64,000 nucleotides of DNA from Ferrimonas gelatinilytica (GTDB taxonomy: Bacteria; Pseudomonadota; Gammaproteobacteria; Enterobacterales; Shewanellaceae): assembly GCF_039544205.1 (NCBI RefSeq), contig NZ_BAABLF010000013.1, forward strand, positions 184,441 through 248,440. Reading direction: 5' to 3'. The notes below the pieces were generated by a model, which saw only the letters and a list, made by a program, of their open reading frames with translations, did no database searches and was not told where the DNA came from. Both the position numbers and the translations under genes were made by a program. The number at the start of each line of letters is the position of its first letter. Within the stretch, counting starts at the first letter, position 1. Shown one piece after another: positions 33,080-43,910 of this stretch.

Positions 33080-34168
33080 GTGCACAAGGACAGCATCAAC
33101 AACATCCACATCGATTCCGAGCGGGTTCTTATCACCCCGGCACAGCTCCAGCAGCGTCTGCCCCTGTCAGAGTCGGCCCGTCGGTATATCCTCGATGCTC
33201 GCCGGCAGGTTGCCGACATCGTTCACAAACGGGATCATCGTTTGCTCATCATTGCCGGTCCCTGTTCTATCCATGATATTGATGCGGCCAAAGAGTACGC
33301 CCGAAGACTCAAGGCGCTGCATGATGAGCTGGGAGAGCAGTTCTATGTCCTGATGCGGGTTTATTTCGAGAAGCCACGCACCACCGTGGGTTGGAAGGGG
33401 CTGATCAACGATCCCGACATGGACGGCTCCTTCAACATCGAAAAAGGGTTGAGTCAGGCGCGGGAGCTGTTGATCTGGCTGGCGGAGCTTGAACTGCCCG
33501 TGGCAACCGAAGCCCTGGATCCCATCAGTCCACAGTACCTCGGTGAGCTCTTTGCCTGGTCCGCCATCGGTGCCCGAACCACAGAATCCCAAACCCATCG
33601 TGAGATGGCTTCGGGGCTCTCCATGCCGGTGGGGTTCAAAAATGGCACGGATGGCAAGTTGGATGTGGCGATCAATGCCCTTCAGGCCGCCTCACACCGC
33701 CACCGCTTTATGGGGATCAACCCGGACGGCCAGGTTGCCCTAATGACCACTCAGGGCAACCCTGATGGTCATGTGATCCTCCGTGGGGGGAAGCAGCCAA
33801 ACTACGACTCGGTGAACGTGGCTCTTTCGGAAGAGGCGCTGCACCGGGCGGGGCTCAACGCCCGTTTGGTGGTGGATTGCAGCCATGGGAACTCCAGTAA
33901 GGATCATGCCCGGCAGCCGTTGGTGGCACAAAACGTGTTCCACCAGATCATGGATGGCAACACCTCCATCATCGGCCTGATGCTGGAGAGTCATCTCAAC
34001 GAGGGCAGCCAGTCTTCGCTGGGCGGGCTGTCGGAGCTGAAGTACGGCGTTTCTATTACTGACAAATGTATCGACTGGTCCACAACCGAGTCTCTGCTGC
34101 GGGTCGGGGCCCAGGCGCTCGCTGCCAAACTGCCACAGCGATTCAAACCCCAGGGGGAGGCGTCCTGA
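33080..34168 (+). CDS. aroF: 3-deoxy-7-phosphoheptulonate synthase (type I-alpha DAHP synthase, AroF-like)
   Basis: The 362-residue enzyme condenses PEP with erythrose 4-phosphate, the first step of aromatic synthesis. IAGPCSIHD carries the metal-binding cysteine; RVYFEKPRTTVGWKGLINDP, GARTTESQTHREMASGLSMPVGFKNGTDG and VDCSHGNSSKDH hold the PEP, sugar and metal ligands. It aligns best with tyrosine-sensitive AroF, and its partner tyrA overlaps by one base. The frame extends upstream without meaning; the GTG at 33080 follows GCGAGG and gives VHKDSINNIHID, matching the E. coli start. No clear pair of TyrR boxes could be identified in the 155-bp leader. Confidence 0.94.
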   Translation: MHKDSINNIHIDSERVLITPAQLQQRLPLSESARRYILDARRQVADIVHKRDHRLLIIAGPCSIHDIDAAKEYARRLKALHDELGEQFYVLMRVYFEKPRTTVGWKGLINDPDMDGSFNIEKGLSQARELLIWLAELELPVATEALDPISPQYLGELFAWSAIGARTTESQTHREMASGLSMPVGFKNGTDGKLDVAINALQAASHRHRFMGINPDGQVALMTTQGNPDGHVILRGGKQPNYDSVNVALSEEALHRAGLNARLVVDCSHGNSSKDHARQPLVAQNVFHQIMDGNTSIIGLMLESHLNEGSQSSLGGLSELKYGVSITDKCIDWSTTESLLRVGAQALAAKLPQRFKPQGEAS

Positions 34169-35304
34169 TGGGAGAGATCAGCAGTCAGGCCCTGGAAGGG
34201 TTGCGTCATAAGATCGACGAGGTGGATCAGGAGCTGTTGCACCTGCTGCGCCGAAGGCTGGATCTGGTCGCCGATGTGGGGGCGATTAAGCACAAAGAGG
34301 GGGTGCCGATCTACGCCCCGGCTCGGGAAGCCAGCATGCTGGCCAAGCGACGTGCGGAAGCGGAGGCGATGGGGGTACCACCGCAGTTGGTGGAGGATCT
34401 GCTGCGCAGGATGATGCGGGAGTCCTATGTCTCAGAAAAGGATGTGGGTTTCAAACGGATTGCCACGGATATCGGCCCCGTGGTGATTGTTGGCGGCGCG
34501 GGTAAGCTCGGCAGCCTGTTTGCTCAGCTCTTTACGCTTTCCGGGTACGAGGTCCGGATCCTGGATAAAGAGGACTGGGGAGATGCGGAAACCCTGTGCG
34601 CGGGGGCTGGCGCCGTGGTGATTTCCGTGCCCATTGCTTTGACCGAGGCGGTGATTGCCCGTCTGCCGCCGCTGCCGCCGGAGTGTGTGCTGTTGGACCT
34701 GACCTCGGTCAAGCAGGCTCCCCTGGCGGCAATGCTGAAGGTTCACGCCGGACCTGTGCTGGGTTTGCACCCGATGTTTGGGCCGGATGTGAGCAGCCTG
34801 GCCAAACAGGTTGTGGTGGTCTGTCATGGCCGACAGGAGCAGAGCTACCAGTGGCTGCTGGAGCAGATCCGGATCTGGGGGGCGCGTCTGCACGAGGCAC
34901 CGGCGGCGGAACACGATCAGGCGATGCAACTGGTGCAGGCGATGCGTCACTTCACCGCTTTTGTCTACGGAGTACACCTTAAGCGCGAGCACGCCGATCT
35001 TGAGCAGCTGCTGCAGTTCAGCTCACCCATCTATCGACTGGAGTTGGCGATGGTGGGGCGGCTGTTTGCCCAGGACCCTGCCCTGTACGCCGACATCATT
35101 TTTGCCCAACCTGACGCCCTGGCCCGCGCCCGGCACTACCTGGCCCGCTACCAGGAGGCGCTGGCGATGCTGGAGCGGGGGGATAAGGCGGCTTTCTGTG
35201 CGGAGTTTGACGAGGTGGCTCACTGGTTTGGTGACTTCGCCGAACAGTTCCGCAGCGAGAGTGCCAACATGTTGATGGTGGCCAACGATGGCCGCGTCGG
35301 CTAA
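34168..35304 (+). CDS. tyrA: Bifunctional chorismate mutase / prephenate dehydrogenase TyrA (T-protein)
   Basis: A 378-residue protein converting chorismate to prephenate and then to 4-hydroxyphenylpyruvate for tyrosine. The AroQ mutase domain covers about residues 1–90 (LRHKIDEVDQELLHLLRRRLDLVADVGAIKHKEGVPIY). The NAD-binding dehydrogenase domain starts at VVIVGGAGKLGSLFAQLF (about 100) and includes GLHPMFGPD with the catalytic histidine and QAMRHFTAFVYG. It overlaps aroF by one base (TGATG) and ends at a terminator shared with the convergent pheA. Confidence 0.95.
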   Translation: MGEISSQALEGLRHKIDEVDQELLHLLRRRLDLVADVGAIKHKEGVPIYAPAREASMLAKRRAEAEAMGVPPQLVEDLLRRMMRESYVSEKDVGFKRIATDIGPVVIVGGAGKLGSLFAQLFTLSGYEVRILDKEDWGDAETLCAGAGAVVISVPIALTEAVIARLPPLPPECVLLDLTSVKQAPLAAMLKVHAGPVLGLHPMFGPDVSSLAKQVVVVCHGRQEQSYQWLLEQIRIWGARLHEAPAAEHDQAMQLVQAMRHFTAFVYGVHLKREHADLEQLLQFSSPIYRLELAMVGRLFAQDPALYADIIFAQPDALARARHYLARYQEALAMLERGDKAAFCAEFDEVAHWFGDFAEQFRSESANMLMVANDGRVG

Positions 35305-35325
35305 GCCCGGCAGAGAAGATTGGAG

Positions 35326-35355
35326 GGCCCTGGCGGACGTTGCCAGGGCCTTTTT
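35326..35355 (+). terminator. Rho-independent terminator after tyrA
   Basis: GGCCCTGGC (35326–35334) and GCCAGGGCC (35342–35350) pair perfectly around a 7-base loop and are followed by TTTTT. It lies between the convergent tyrA and pheA genes. Confidence 0.92.
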
Positions 35356-35382
35356 GATTGCGTGATTTATTTTGGGGCGGGA

Positions 35383-37272
35383 TCAGCGATAGAACTGGCT
35401 CATCAGGGTGGGCAACTGGTCGACACCCAGGCTGCTATCCAGGCTGAGCAGGGCACCATCCGCACCGGCACTGCGCGCCGCCTGCAGCAGCGGCATCGCC
35501 ATGTTACCGCCGTCGCCCGGTAATTGCGGCGCCACCAATACCGGAAGATGGGAATGCTGTTTCAGCCAGGCTACCGCTGCCAGGTCCAGTACCGGCAACT
35601 CCCCCTCCAGACGACCGGGCTCGCACAGGATCACCTGCTGGTTGCCGCCATCGAGGATCTGCTCGGCGGCTTTGAGCAGAGCGTCCAGCGAGGCTCCGGG
35701 CTGACGACAGAGGATCACCGGATGCTGGCTTGCCCCGGCCGTGGCCAGCCACTTTGTCTGATTCATCCGCTCCGGCGGTAAAAGCCAAAGGTCCCCGTGG
35801 GCATACTCCTGCGCCTGGGCGGGCTCTTCCAGGGAGACGATCACCGGCAGGTTGAGTTCTGTTCCTAGCTCAAAGAGCGGATCGAGCGCAGCATCACGAC
35901 TGTGCCATCCTCCCCAAAGGGCGGCTCCGCCATACTCCTTGAGAGTACGGGCACAGAGGCTGAGATCCCCAGGGGGGCCATCCGCCGGGCCGGCCATGAT
36001 CAGGAAGTTTCCGCCCCCCAGGCTTTGGTGGCCCAGGGGGATCTCAGTCCCGACGGGCTTATGTTTCCGGCTGTGCAGGGCGGGCTGATCGGACAGACGG
36101 GGGTCTGCGGCCAGTGCCTGACTGTCCAGTTCGGTGGGCAGTATGGTTTCGCTGGGGTAGCAGCCAAGCACCTTGATGAAACGGGTCAGGCGGGTGAGCT
36201 GGCGCAGCGCCAACTGCATCCGGTCGTGCTGGACGTTGGCCGCCACGTCCAGGTAGAACATCTCCTCCCAGGGGTTGCCGTGGATCGGCCGAGACTCCAG
36301 CTTGGTCATATTGATGCCATTATCCCGAAGCACCTGCAGTGCCTCCACCAGGGCGCCGGGCTTTTGCCCGGTCGCCATCAGCAGGGTGGTCTTGGCGGGC
36401 ACTTGGGGTGGGACTTCGACCCCTTTGCGGGCCACGATCAGGAACCGGGTCTCGTTGATGGGCTGGTTGGCGATCTCCCGCTGATAAACCTTCAGACCGT
36501 ACAGGGCACCGCCCCGTTCACTGCCGAGGGCCGCACTGTTTGGAGTGCTGGCCGCACGCTCCATCGCTTCGGCGCTGCTGGCGCAGTATGTCTGAGGTTT
36601 GTTGAGTGTCGCCAAGTAGCGGCTGCACTGGGTGTGCACCTGGGAGTGGGCGAAGATCTGGGTCACCTCCGCCATCTCTGTTCCCGCCGGCAGAAGCACG
36701 CAGTGGGGGATAGACTCGGTGGTCTCACCGACGATCTGCAGGTGGGTGTGCTGGAGCAGGTCAAACACTTCATTGATCGACCCGGAGGAGGTGTTCTCCA
36801 CCGGCAATATGCCGTAGTCCGCCTTTCCCTGTTCCACGGTACTGATGATGGCATCGAAACTGGGCTGCCCGAGCTCCTGAAGCGCTAAATCTCGCCGCTC
36901 GAAGTAACTCTGGCAAGCCAGGTGGCTGTAGGAGCCTCGGGCGCCCAGGAAGGCGACCCGGGTCTGCGCCGGTGCATCGGCGTTATGCTGTGCCTGAAAC
37001 CAGGCCTGCTGGCGCAGCACCGAATCTTCAATGATGACGTGAAACAGGCGGGACACATACTGGCCATCCAGTCCCAGTGCGCGCCCCTCGGCCACCAGGC
37101 GGGTCAGCAGGGCACTTTCACGCTCGGCATCGCGCACGGGCTTGGTGACGTCGGCCTTGGTTCGGGCCACCTCCAGGCTGAGCTCACGGCGCCGGGCCAA
37201 CAGTTGCAGCAACGCTCGGTCAAGTTCGGTGATCTGGCGCCGTATCGGTTCCAGCGGGTGTTCCTGGGTCAT
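35383..37272 (-). CDS. pheA: Chorismate mutase / prephenate dehydratase PheA with an extra C-terminal DAHP-synthase-like domain
   Basis: The 629-residue protein is about 240 residues longer than E. coli PheA (386). Domains: AroQ mutase (1–90) with R11, R28, K39, D48, E52 and Q88 all at the E. coli positions; prephenate dehydratase (about 104–285) with the catalytic TRF motif at 275–277; ACT domain (about 294–370) with GALV at 306 and ESRP at 326, so phenylalanine feedback is expected. Residues about 410–629 resemble type I-beta DAHP synthase (NFLIMAGP, PVILCR, GGNQQVILCEPG, HSHLPVLV, AGADGALL), but its metal and PEP residues are lost (GPCS is GPAD; VDPSH is VAPQL). It is probably a non-catalytic regulatory or docking domain. 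Start ATG 37272 has AAAGGA; the frame's upstream extension overlaps the leader. Confidence 0.93.
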   Translation of the reverse strand: MTQEHPLEPIRRQITELDRALLQLLARRRELSLEVARTKADVTKPVRDAERESALLTRLVAEGRALGLDGQYVSRLFHVIIEDSVLRQQAWFQAQHNADAPAQTRVAFLGARGSYSHLACQSYFERRDLALQELGQPSFDAIISTVEQGKADYGILPVENTSSGSINEVFDLLQHTHLQIVGETTESIPHCVLLPAGTEMAEVTQIFAHSQVHTQCSRYLATLNKPQTYCASSAEAMERAASTPNSAALGSERGGALYGLKVYQREIANQPINETRFLIVARKGVEVPPQVPAKTTLLMATGQKPGALVEALQVLRDNGINMTKLESRPIHGNPWEEMFYLDVAANVQHDRMQLALRQLTRLTRFIKVLGCYPSETILPTELDSQALAADPRLSDQPALHSRKHKPVGTEIPLGHQSLGGGNFLIMAGPADGPPGDLSLCARTLKEYGGAALWGGWHSRDAALDPLFELGTELNLPVIVSLEEPAQAQEYAHGDLWLLPPERMNQTKWLATAGASQHPVILCRQPGASLDALLKAAEQILDGGNQQVILCEPGRLEGELPVLDLAAVAWLKQHSHLPVLVAPQLPGDGGNMAMPLLQAARSAGADGALLSLDSSLGVDQLPTLMSQFYR

Positions 37273-37290
37273 GATTGGATCCTTTCCAAC

Positions 37291-37319
37291 AAAAAAGCCT
37301 CCCGGGTGGGGAGGCTTTC
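37291..37319 (-). terminator. Attenuator terminator upstream of pheA
   Basis: Read on the minus strand, AGCCTCCC and GGGAGGCT pair across a short loop and are followed by a run of six T, 19 bases before the pheA start. It lies downstream of the pheL leader peptide, in the position of the phenylalanine attenuator of enteric bacteria. Confidence 0.88.
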
Positions 37320-37349
37320 GGCGTTGCCGGGCGCATCGTGCACCACCTC

Positions 37350-37400
37350 CTACAGGCGGTGCATAAAGAACGTCGACGTGGCAGCGTGATTCGTTTTCAT
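37350..37400 (-). CDS. pheL: pheA operon leader peptide PheL
   Basis: A 16-codon reading frame encodes MKTNHAATSTFFMHRL, with two successive phenylalanine codons just before its end. Its last codons lie in a hairpin (GCACCGCCT with AGGTGGTGC), and the GGAGG right after the stop could alternatively pair with the CCTCC arm of the terminator. This is the layout of translation-coupled attenuation: ribosomes stalled at the Phe codons would favour the antiterminator. The peptide has fewer Phe codons than E. coli PheL (seven). The upstream ribosome site is weak. Confidence 0.8.
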   Translation of the reverse strand: MKTNHAATSTFFMHRL

Positions 37401-37441
37401 CTGGGCCAACGTACTGGCTTCTGATGAACCCTGTCAAGGGC

Positions 37442-37472
37442 AAAAACACCCGCCTTGTTGGCGGGTGTTTTT
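37442..37472 (-). terminator. Terminator after raiA
   Basis: ACACCCGCC and GGCGGGTGT form a 9-bp stem flanked by AAAAA on one side and TTTTT on the other, so it can act on both strands. It separates raiA from the pheL-pheA unit. Confidence 0.9.
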
Positions 37473-37479
37473 GGGGGGG

Positions 37480-37824
37480 TCAGGCAGCCTGCTCCTCCTG
37501 CTCGCTGTCAATGGCCACGACATTGGTGCGGTCGTGACGGCGAGCGGTCTCTTTATGCGTCACCTTATTGAGTTGACGCTCCAGTTTTTGTCCCATCTTG
37601 TTGATGGCGACATAGAGATCATCATGCTGGTCGCTGGCAAAAAGCTGGCCGACATTGGTGTTCACCTTGGCTTCGATATGAAACTGCTTGCCCTCCTGAG
37701 TGATGATGGCGTGGCTGGTGATGATATCGACACTGTGGCGCACCAGCTTATCGATGCACTCTTGTACCCGGTTTTTCATGGGGGTGGTAATGGCAACGGA
37801 CTTGCTCGTGATCTCTACATGCAT
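37480..37824 (-). CDS. raiA: Ribosome hibernation / stability factor RaiA (YfiA)
   Basis: A 114-residue protein that binds the 30S A and P sites in stationary phase or cold and blocks translation. The fold signatures VEITSKSVAITTPMKNRVQECIDKL, FHIEAKVNTNVGQLFASDQHDDLYVAINKMGQKLERQLNKVTHKETARR are typical; the acidic tail SEQEEQAA is characteristic of RaiA rather than the short HPF. ATG 37824 follows AAAGGGGA. The raiA–pheA adjacency is the same as in E. coli. Confidence 0.93.
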   Translation of the reverse strand: MHVEITSKSVAITTPMKNRVQECIDKLVRHSVDIITSHAIITQEGKQFHIEAKVNTNVGQLFASDQHDDLYVAINKMGQKLERQLNKVTHKETARRHDRTNVVAIDSEQEEQAA

Positions 37825-38040
37825 ACAGGTTCCCCTTTGTTGACCATTGCTTAACTTCACCTTCAGACTAACGCCGCTTCTGGCGACAAAAAAGTGATTT
37901 GGATCACATGATGGTGCGCTTGGGCAGAGACTGAGCGATTGATTTCATTTGAGCAGAAATCTCGCCAAAAGTGGTTGTTTTATGTCGAATTGAGATCAAT
38001 ATTGGATGGGATAAGTCGAACCGATTTGGGCCGTTCAAGG

Positions 38041-38244
38041 ATGAAAGTGCCGGTTTGGGACGAGGTCTTACGACTCACCCACTGGGCCGTAGTACTGTTA
38101 CTGGGGTTATGCTGGTTCAGTGCGGAGCAGGGTGAGATGGCATGGCATCAGACCTTCGCCTACCTGCTCCTGGCGGTGTTGCTCACTCGCCTCTCCTGGG
38201 GGCTTTACCGCAGCGGTACCGCTCGACTCAGGACGCTGTTTTAG
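38041..38244 (+). pseudogene. Cytochrome b561 fragment (N-terminal third only)
   Basis: A 67-residue frame begins MKVPVWDEVLRLTHWAVVLLL and contains the first haem-ligand histidine, the first membrane segment and most of the second (WHQTFAYLLLAVLLTRLSWGLY), then RSGTARLRTLF and a stop. Intact relatives have about 180 residues and four membrane segments. What follows the stop is the end of the cytochrome c' pseudogene on the other strand, so the 3' two thirds are gone. The start has CAAGG before it. Confidence 0.7.
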
Positions 38245-38261
38245 CCTCCGCTAGGGGTCAC

Positions 38262-38665
38262 TTAGTCGGCTTTAAAGCTATCGTGGCAGTCTTTACAGCT
38301 TTTTCCCTCGGCTCGCTTTGGCCAGTGCCAGGCTGCTGGCCAGAAAGTGTTTAGCCTTCTCTTCAACTATCTGGCGCTCCTGCCAGATCGTCTCCAGTGC
38401 GGCGGTATCACCACGGTCGGAGCCGGCGATAAAGCCGGTGAAGGGGATCTTCGCCAGCATCGCCAGGTGCTACGCCCGCTGGTTAAACTGCACGGCGTCC
38501 ATCGGTTTTTCCTCTTCGGCATGGCACCCATGTCGGCAAAATTGACTTTGATCAGGCCTAAGGCAACCTGGCGATCACCTCATCGGCATCGTTAAAAGGC
38601 CCTTGTGCAAATACCGGGCTAGCCAACAGTAGGGCAGTGCCAAGCAGTGTGGTGGCAACCTTCAT
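38262..38665 (-). pseudogene. Cytochrome c' pseudogene (three frameshifts, one nonsense codon)
   Basis: The minus strand encodes a recognisable cytochrome c': signal peptide MKVATTLLGTALLLASPVFA, then pieces in changing frames: QVALGLIKVNFADMGAM, EEEKPMDAVQFNQRA, HLAMLAKIPFTGFIAG, TIWQERQIVEEKAKHFL, and finally GKSCKDCHDSFKAD with the CxxCH haem site at the C-terminus. The breaks are a one-base loss near 38550, another near 38522, a TAG stop at about 38471 where RA-x-HLA is expected, and an extra A in the A-run near 38301. Four separate lesions make sequencing error an unlikely explanation. Intact proteins bind NO or related gases in the periplasm. Confidence 0.85.
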
Positions 38666-38837
38666 TATATGTCCTTGTCTGTGATGACAGCACCGGGCAC
38701 GAGGATGGGCTGAGTCGTTCGCACTCCCGAACGCACTCGAAAATCGTGATCCATGTCGCAACTTTCTGCAGTCCACTGGCTCGGCTCCGCCGGGCGTGAT
38801 GTACTGCCGCACCATTACAGCATGACGGAGAGCGAAG

Positions 38838-39122
38838 ATGGTCGATGGTCGTTGGCAGGCCCTGCTAGGGTTGCTAGCCCAGGAGTCCTCGGAGGCGGGG
38901 TTGGATACCTTGCTGCGGTTGTTGCTCAGCCATGATGAGCGCCAGTCGGTTGCGGGGAGGCTGGAGGTGTTCAAAGCCCTCTTGGCGGGTGATCGCAGTC
39001 AGCGCCAGATCTCGGCGGATCTCGGGATCAGCATCGCCACCATTACTCGTGCTTCCAATACCTTGAAAACCCTGAATTCGGCCGAGCGAGAGCGTCTGTC
39101 TGTCGCGCTTGGCCTGTCCTGA
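38838..39122 (+). CDS. trpR: trp operon repressor TrpR
   Basis: A 94-residue all-helical repressor. LLRLLLSHDERQSVAGRLEVFKALLAGDRSQRQISADLGISIATITRASNTLK carries the core and the helix-turn-helix of TrpR, which binds operators of trp and aro genes when loaded with tryptophan. It is 14 residues shorter at the N-terminus than the E. coli protein. It lies 32 bp before an Mtr-type tryptophan permease, so regulator and permease are probably one transcript. I could not recognise a TrpR operator upstream. Confidence 0.9.
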   Translation: MVDGRWQALLGLLAQESSEAGLDTLLRLLLSHDERQSVAGRLEVFKALLAGDRSQRQISADLGISIATITRASNTLKTLNSAERERLSVALGLS

Positions 39123-39154
39123 ATAACCATAACAAGAAAGCTCGGAGTAAAGAG

Positions 39155-40411
39155 ATGTCTGAAATCGTCGCCAACACAGCGGTGAGCAAGAAAGTGCCGG
39201 GGATCCTCGGTGGGGCCATGATCGTGGCCGGTACCTCGATAGGTGCGGGCATGTTTGCCCTGCCGGTTTACAGCGCCGGCATGTGGTTTGCCCTCTCCAT
39301 CGCGATGATGACACTGGTGTGGTTCTGTGCCTACAGCTCCAGCCTTTACCTGACCGAAGCCAGTCTTCATTACCGAGCGGGCGCCAGCTATGCCACCATC
39401 GCCGAAGACACCCTGGGTCCCGTCGGTAAATTATTGGCCACCGGCACCGTTGCTTTCGTCTGCTTTATCCTGACCTACGCCTACATCTCCGGCGGCAGCT
39501 CTGTGGTTGGCCACGGGGTTGAAAGCGTCACTGGCACCGAGCTGGGCCATGGCAGCTCGGCGGTTCTCTTTACCGTGGTGCTGGCGGCCGTGGTGATCGC
39601 CGGCTCCCGGGCGGTGGATCGCGTTTCCACCATCATGCTCGGTGGCATGGTGCTGACCTTCTTCAGTGCCACCTCCATGCTGGTGGGGGAGGCGTCCGCC
39701 ACCACCCTCTTCCCGGCGATCTCCCTGTCAGAGCCGCTGCCCTACCTGTGGGTCGCGATCCCGGTCCTGGTGACCAGCTTTGGTTTCCACGGTACGGTTC
39801 CCTCGCTGGTGAAACACTACAACCAGGATCCTCGTAGAGTACGCCTGGCGCTGCTGTGCGGCACCATGCTGACCATGCTGGTTTACGTCGTTTGGCAACT
39901 GGCGATCATGGGGAACGTTCCCCGTGACCACTTCGGTGAGGTGATTGCCCAAGGGGGGAACGTGGCCACTTTGATCCAGGCAGTGGGTCAGTCAACGGAC
40001 GTAACCGGCCTGGAGAACACCTTGATGCTGTTTGGCAATCTGGCACTGGCCAGCTCCTTCATCGGTGTAGCCCTGGGCCTGGTGGACCTGATCAAGGATC
40101 TGTTCAAGATGGATGACAGCCTCAGCAGCTCCTTGAAAGCGGCAGGTGTCTCCTTTGTGCCCGCACTGCTGCTCTGCATCGCCATGCCCCATGGCTTTAT
40201 TACCGCCATCGGTTTCGCTGCCCTGGCCGCGTCGATCTTCGTGTTGGTTTTGCCTGCGCTAATGGCGCGAGTCTTGCGCCGACGTGGCATCCATAACGGT
40301 TTCCAAACCCGGGGCGGAATGCTGCGGCTGGACTTCGTACTGGCCTTCGGTGTCCTTGCCGTCCTGGTCGAGGTAGTTCATCTGCTCGGATGGTTGCCCC
40401 AGTTCGGCTAA
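39155..40411 (+). CDS. mtr: Aromatic amino-acid permease of the Mtr/TyrP family
   Basis: A 418-residue protein with eleven membrane segments of the HAAAP family. The start VPGILGGAMIVAGTSIGAGMFALPV is the substrate- and sodium/proton-binding first helix, and FGFHGTVPSLVKHYNQD is a conserved cytoplasmic loop. Mtr carries tryptophan, TyrP tyrosine; the two are hard to separate by sequence alone, and the adjacent trpR favours tryptophan. It ends at a bidirectional terminator shared with yjaG. Confidence 0.85.
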   Translation: MSEIVANTAVSKKVPGILGGAMIVAGTSIGAGMFALPVYSAGMWFALSIAMMTLVWFCAYSSSLYLTEASLHYRAGASYATIAEDTLGPVGKLLATGTVAFVCFILTYAYISGGSSVVGHGVESVTGTELGHGSSAVLFTVVLAAVVIAGSRAVDRVSTIMLGGMVLTFFSATSMLVGEASATTLFPAISLSEPLPYLWVAIPVLVTSFGFHGTVPSLVKHYNQDPRRVRLALLCGTMLTMLVYVVWQLAIMGNVPRDHFGEVIAQGGNVATLIQAVGQSTDVTGLENTLMLFGNLALASSFIGVALGLVDLIKDLFKMDDSLSSSLKAAGVSFVPALLLCIAMPHGFITAIGFAALAASIFVLVLPALMARVLRRRGIHNGFQTRGGMLRLDFVLAFGVLAVLVEVVHLLGWLPQFG

Positions 40412-40428
40412 GCCATCAGTCTATAAGC

Positions 40429-40458
40429 AAAAACGCCGCCCCATCGGGCGGCGTTTTT
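40429..40458. terminator. Bidirectional terminator between mtr and yjaG
   Basis: AAAAACGCCGCCC and GGGCGGCGTTTTT pair perfectly around a CATC loop; the A and T runs allow termination on both strands, fitting the convergent genes. Confidence 0.93.
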
Positions 40459-40486
40459 GTTGTTTGGGTGGGCGTAGAGGCTGCGG

Positions 40487-41098
40487 TCAGGCCTCGTCGG
40501 TCAGGGTCACTCCGATATTGGAGACCCCTTCGTCGCGGAGCTCTTTTCTCAACGCTTTGACCGCTTCGGGATCGATGGGGTCTTGCTCTTCGACCCATTC
40601 GAGCAACTGGTTCTGGATCTCACGCTCCTGAGCCATCAGGGGGTGGCTGAAGACAAAGTCATCCAGCGCTTCCTCGCTCTCCACCTCCGGCTGTTCCGAG
40701 GCCTCGATGAAGGCCGCTACCGTGCTGCTGGAGAGTTTGGAGAGGTTAATCAGATCGGTATCCACCTTCTGTTCCATGGCACTGAGGATGGTGACCATCG
40801 CCACCAGGGCATCGGTTGCCGGGTAGACCCCGTAAAAGTCGTATTCCTCAGGCTCCGGGATCAGGAGTTCCAGCTGATCCTGCATCCGCTCGTAGTTGAG
40901 CTTAAAGTTCCGGGTATAGAGCGATTGCCACAACATGTCCTGAATGGTCGCCGCTTTTTGGCTGTCGGCCTGTTCGGTGATCTGGGCAAACAGCAGGTAG
41001 TTGGGCAGCATGCGCTCGGACAGCGCGATGGCGAACAAAGTCAGTTGTTTGCTGTTAAGGGCTTTGATGCGGTTGAAAAAACCGGGTTTGGCAGTCAT
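40487..41098 (-). CDS. yjaG: YjaG (DUF416) family protein
   Basis: A 203-residue soluble, mostly helical and acidic protein of the DUF416 family, recognised from LNSKQLTLFAIALSERMLPNYLLFAQITE and the later AFIEASE segment. The function is unknown in all species. No membrane segment or cofactor motif is visible. The start at 41098 has AGGAAG before it; an ATG five codons upstream would overlap the barA stop. It lies 11 bp after barA on the same strand, so the two may be co-transcribed. Confidence 0.8.
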   Translation of the reverse strand: MTAKPGFFNRIKALNSKQLTLFAIALSERMLPNYLLFAQITEQADSQKAATIQDMLWQSLYTRNFKLNYERMQDQLELLIPEPEEYDFYGVYPATDALVAMVTILSAMEQKVDTDLINLSKLSSSTVAAFIEASEQPEVESEEALDDFVFSHPLMAQEREIQNQLLEWVEEQDPIDPEAVKALRKELRDEGVSNIGVTLTDEA

Positions 41099-41109
41099 TA
41101 CGCTTCCTG

Positions 41110-43833
<2,724 letters not shown>

Positions 43834-43910
43834 GTGTGGGAAACTGATCTCCTCGGTGGCGCCAAGATGACGCTGCCCTCGATCCCAACAGTGTAAACAA
43901 CCGAGCGACC

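Noticed and set aside
35902..36888. 328-codon open frame antisense to pheA
   Set aside because: PheA motifs are intact on the minus strand; this frame is a shadow.
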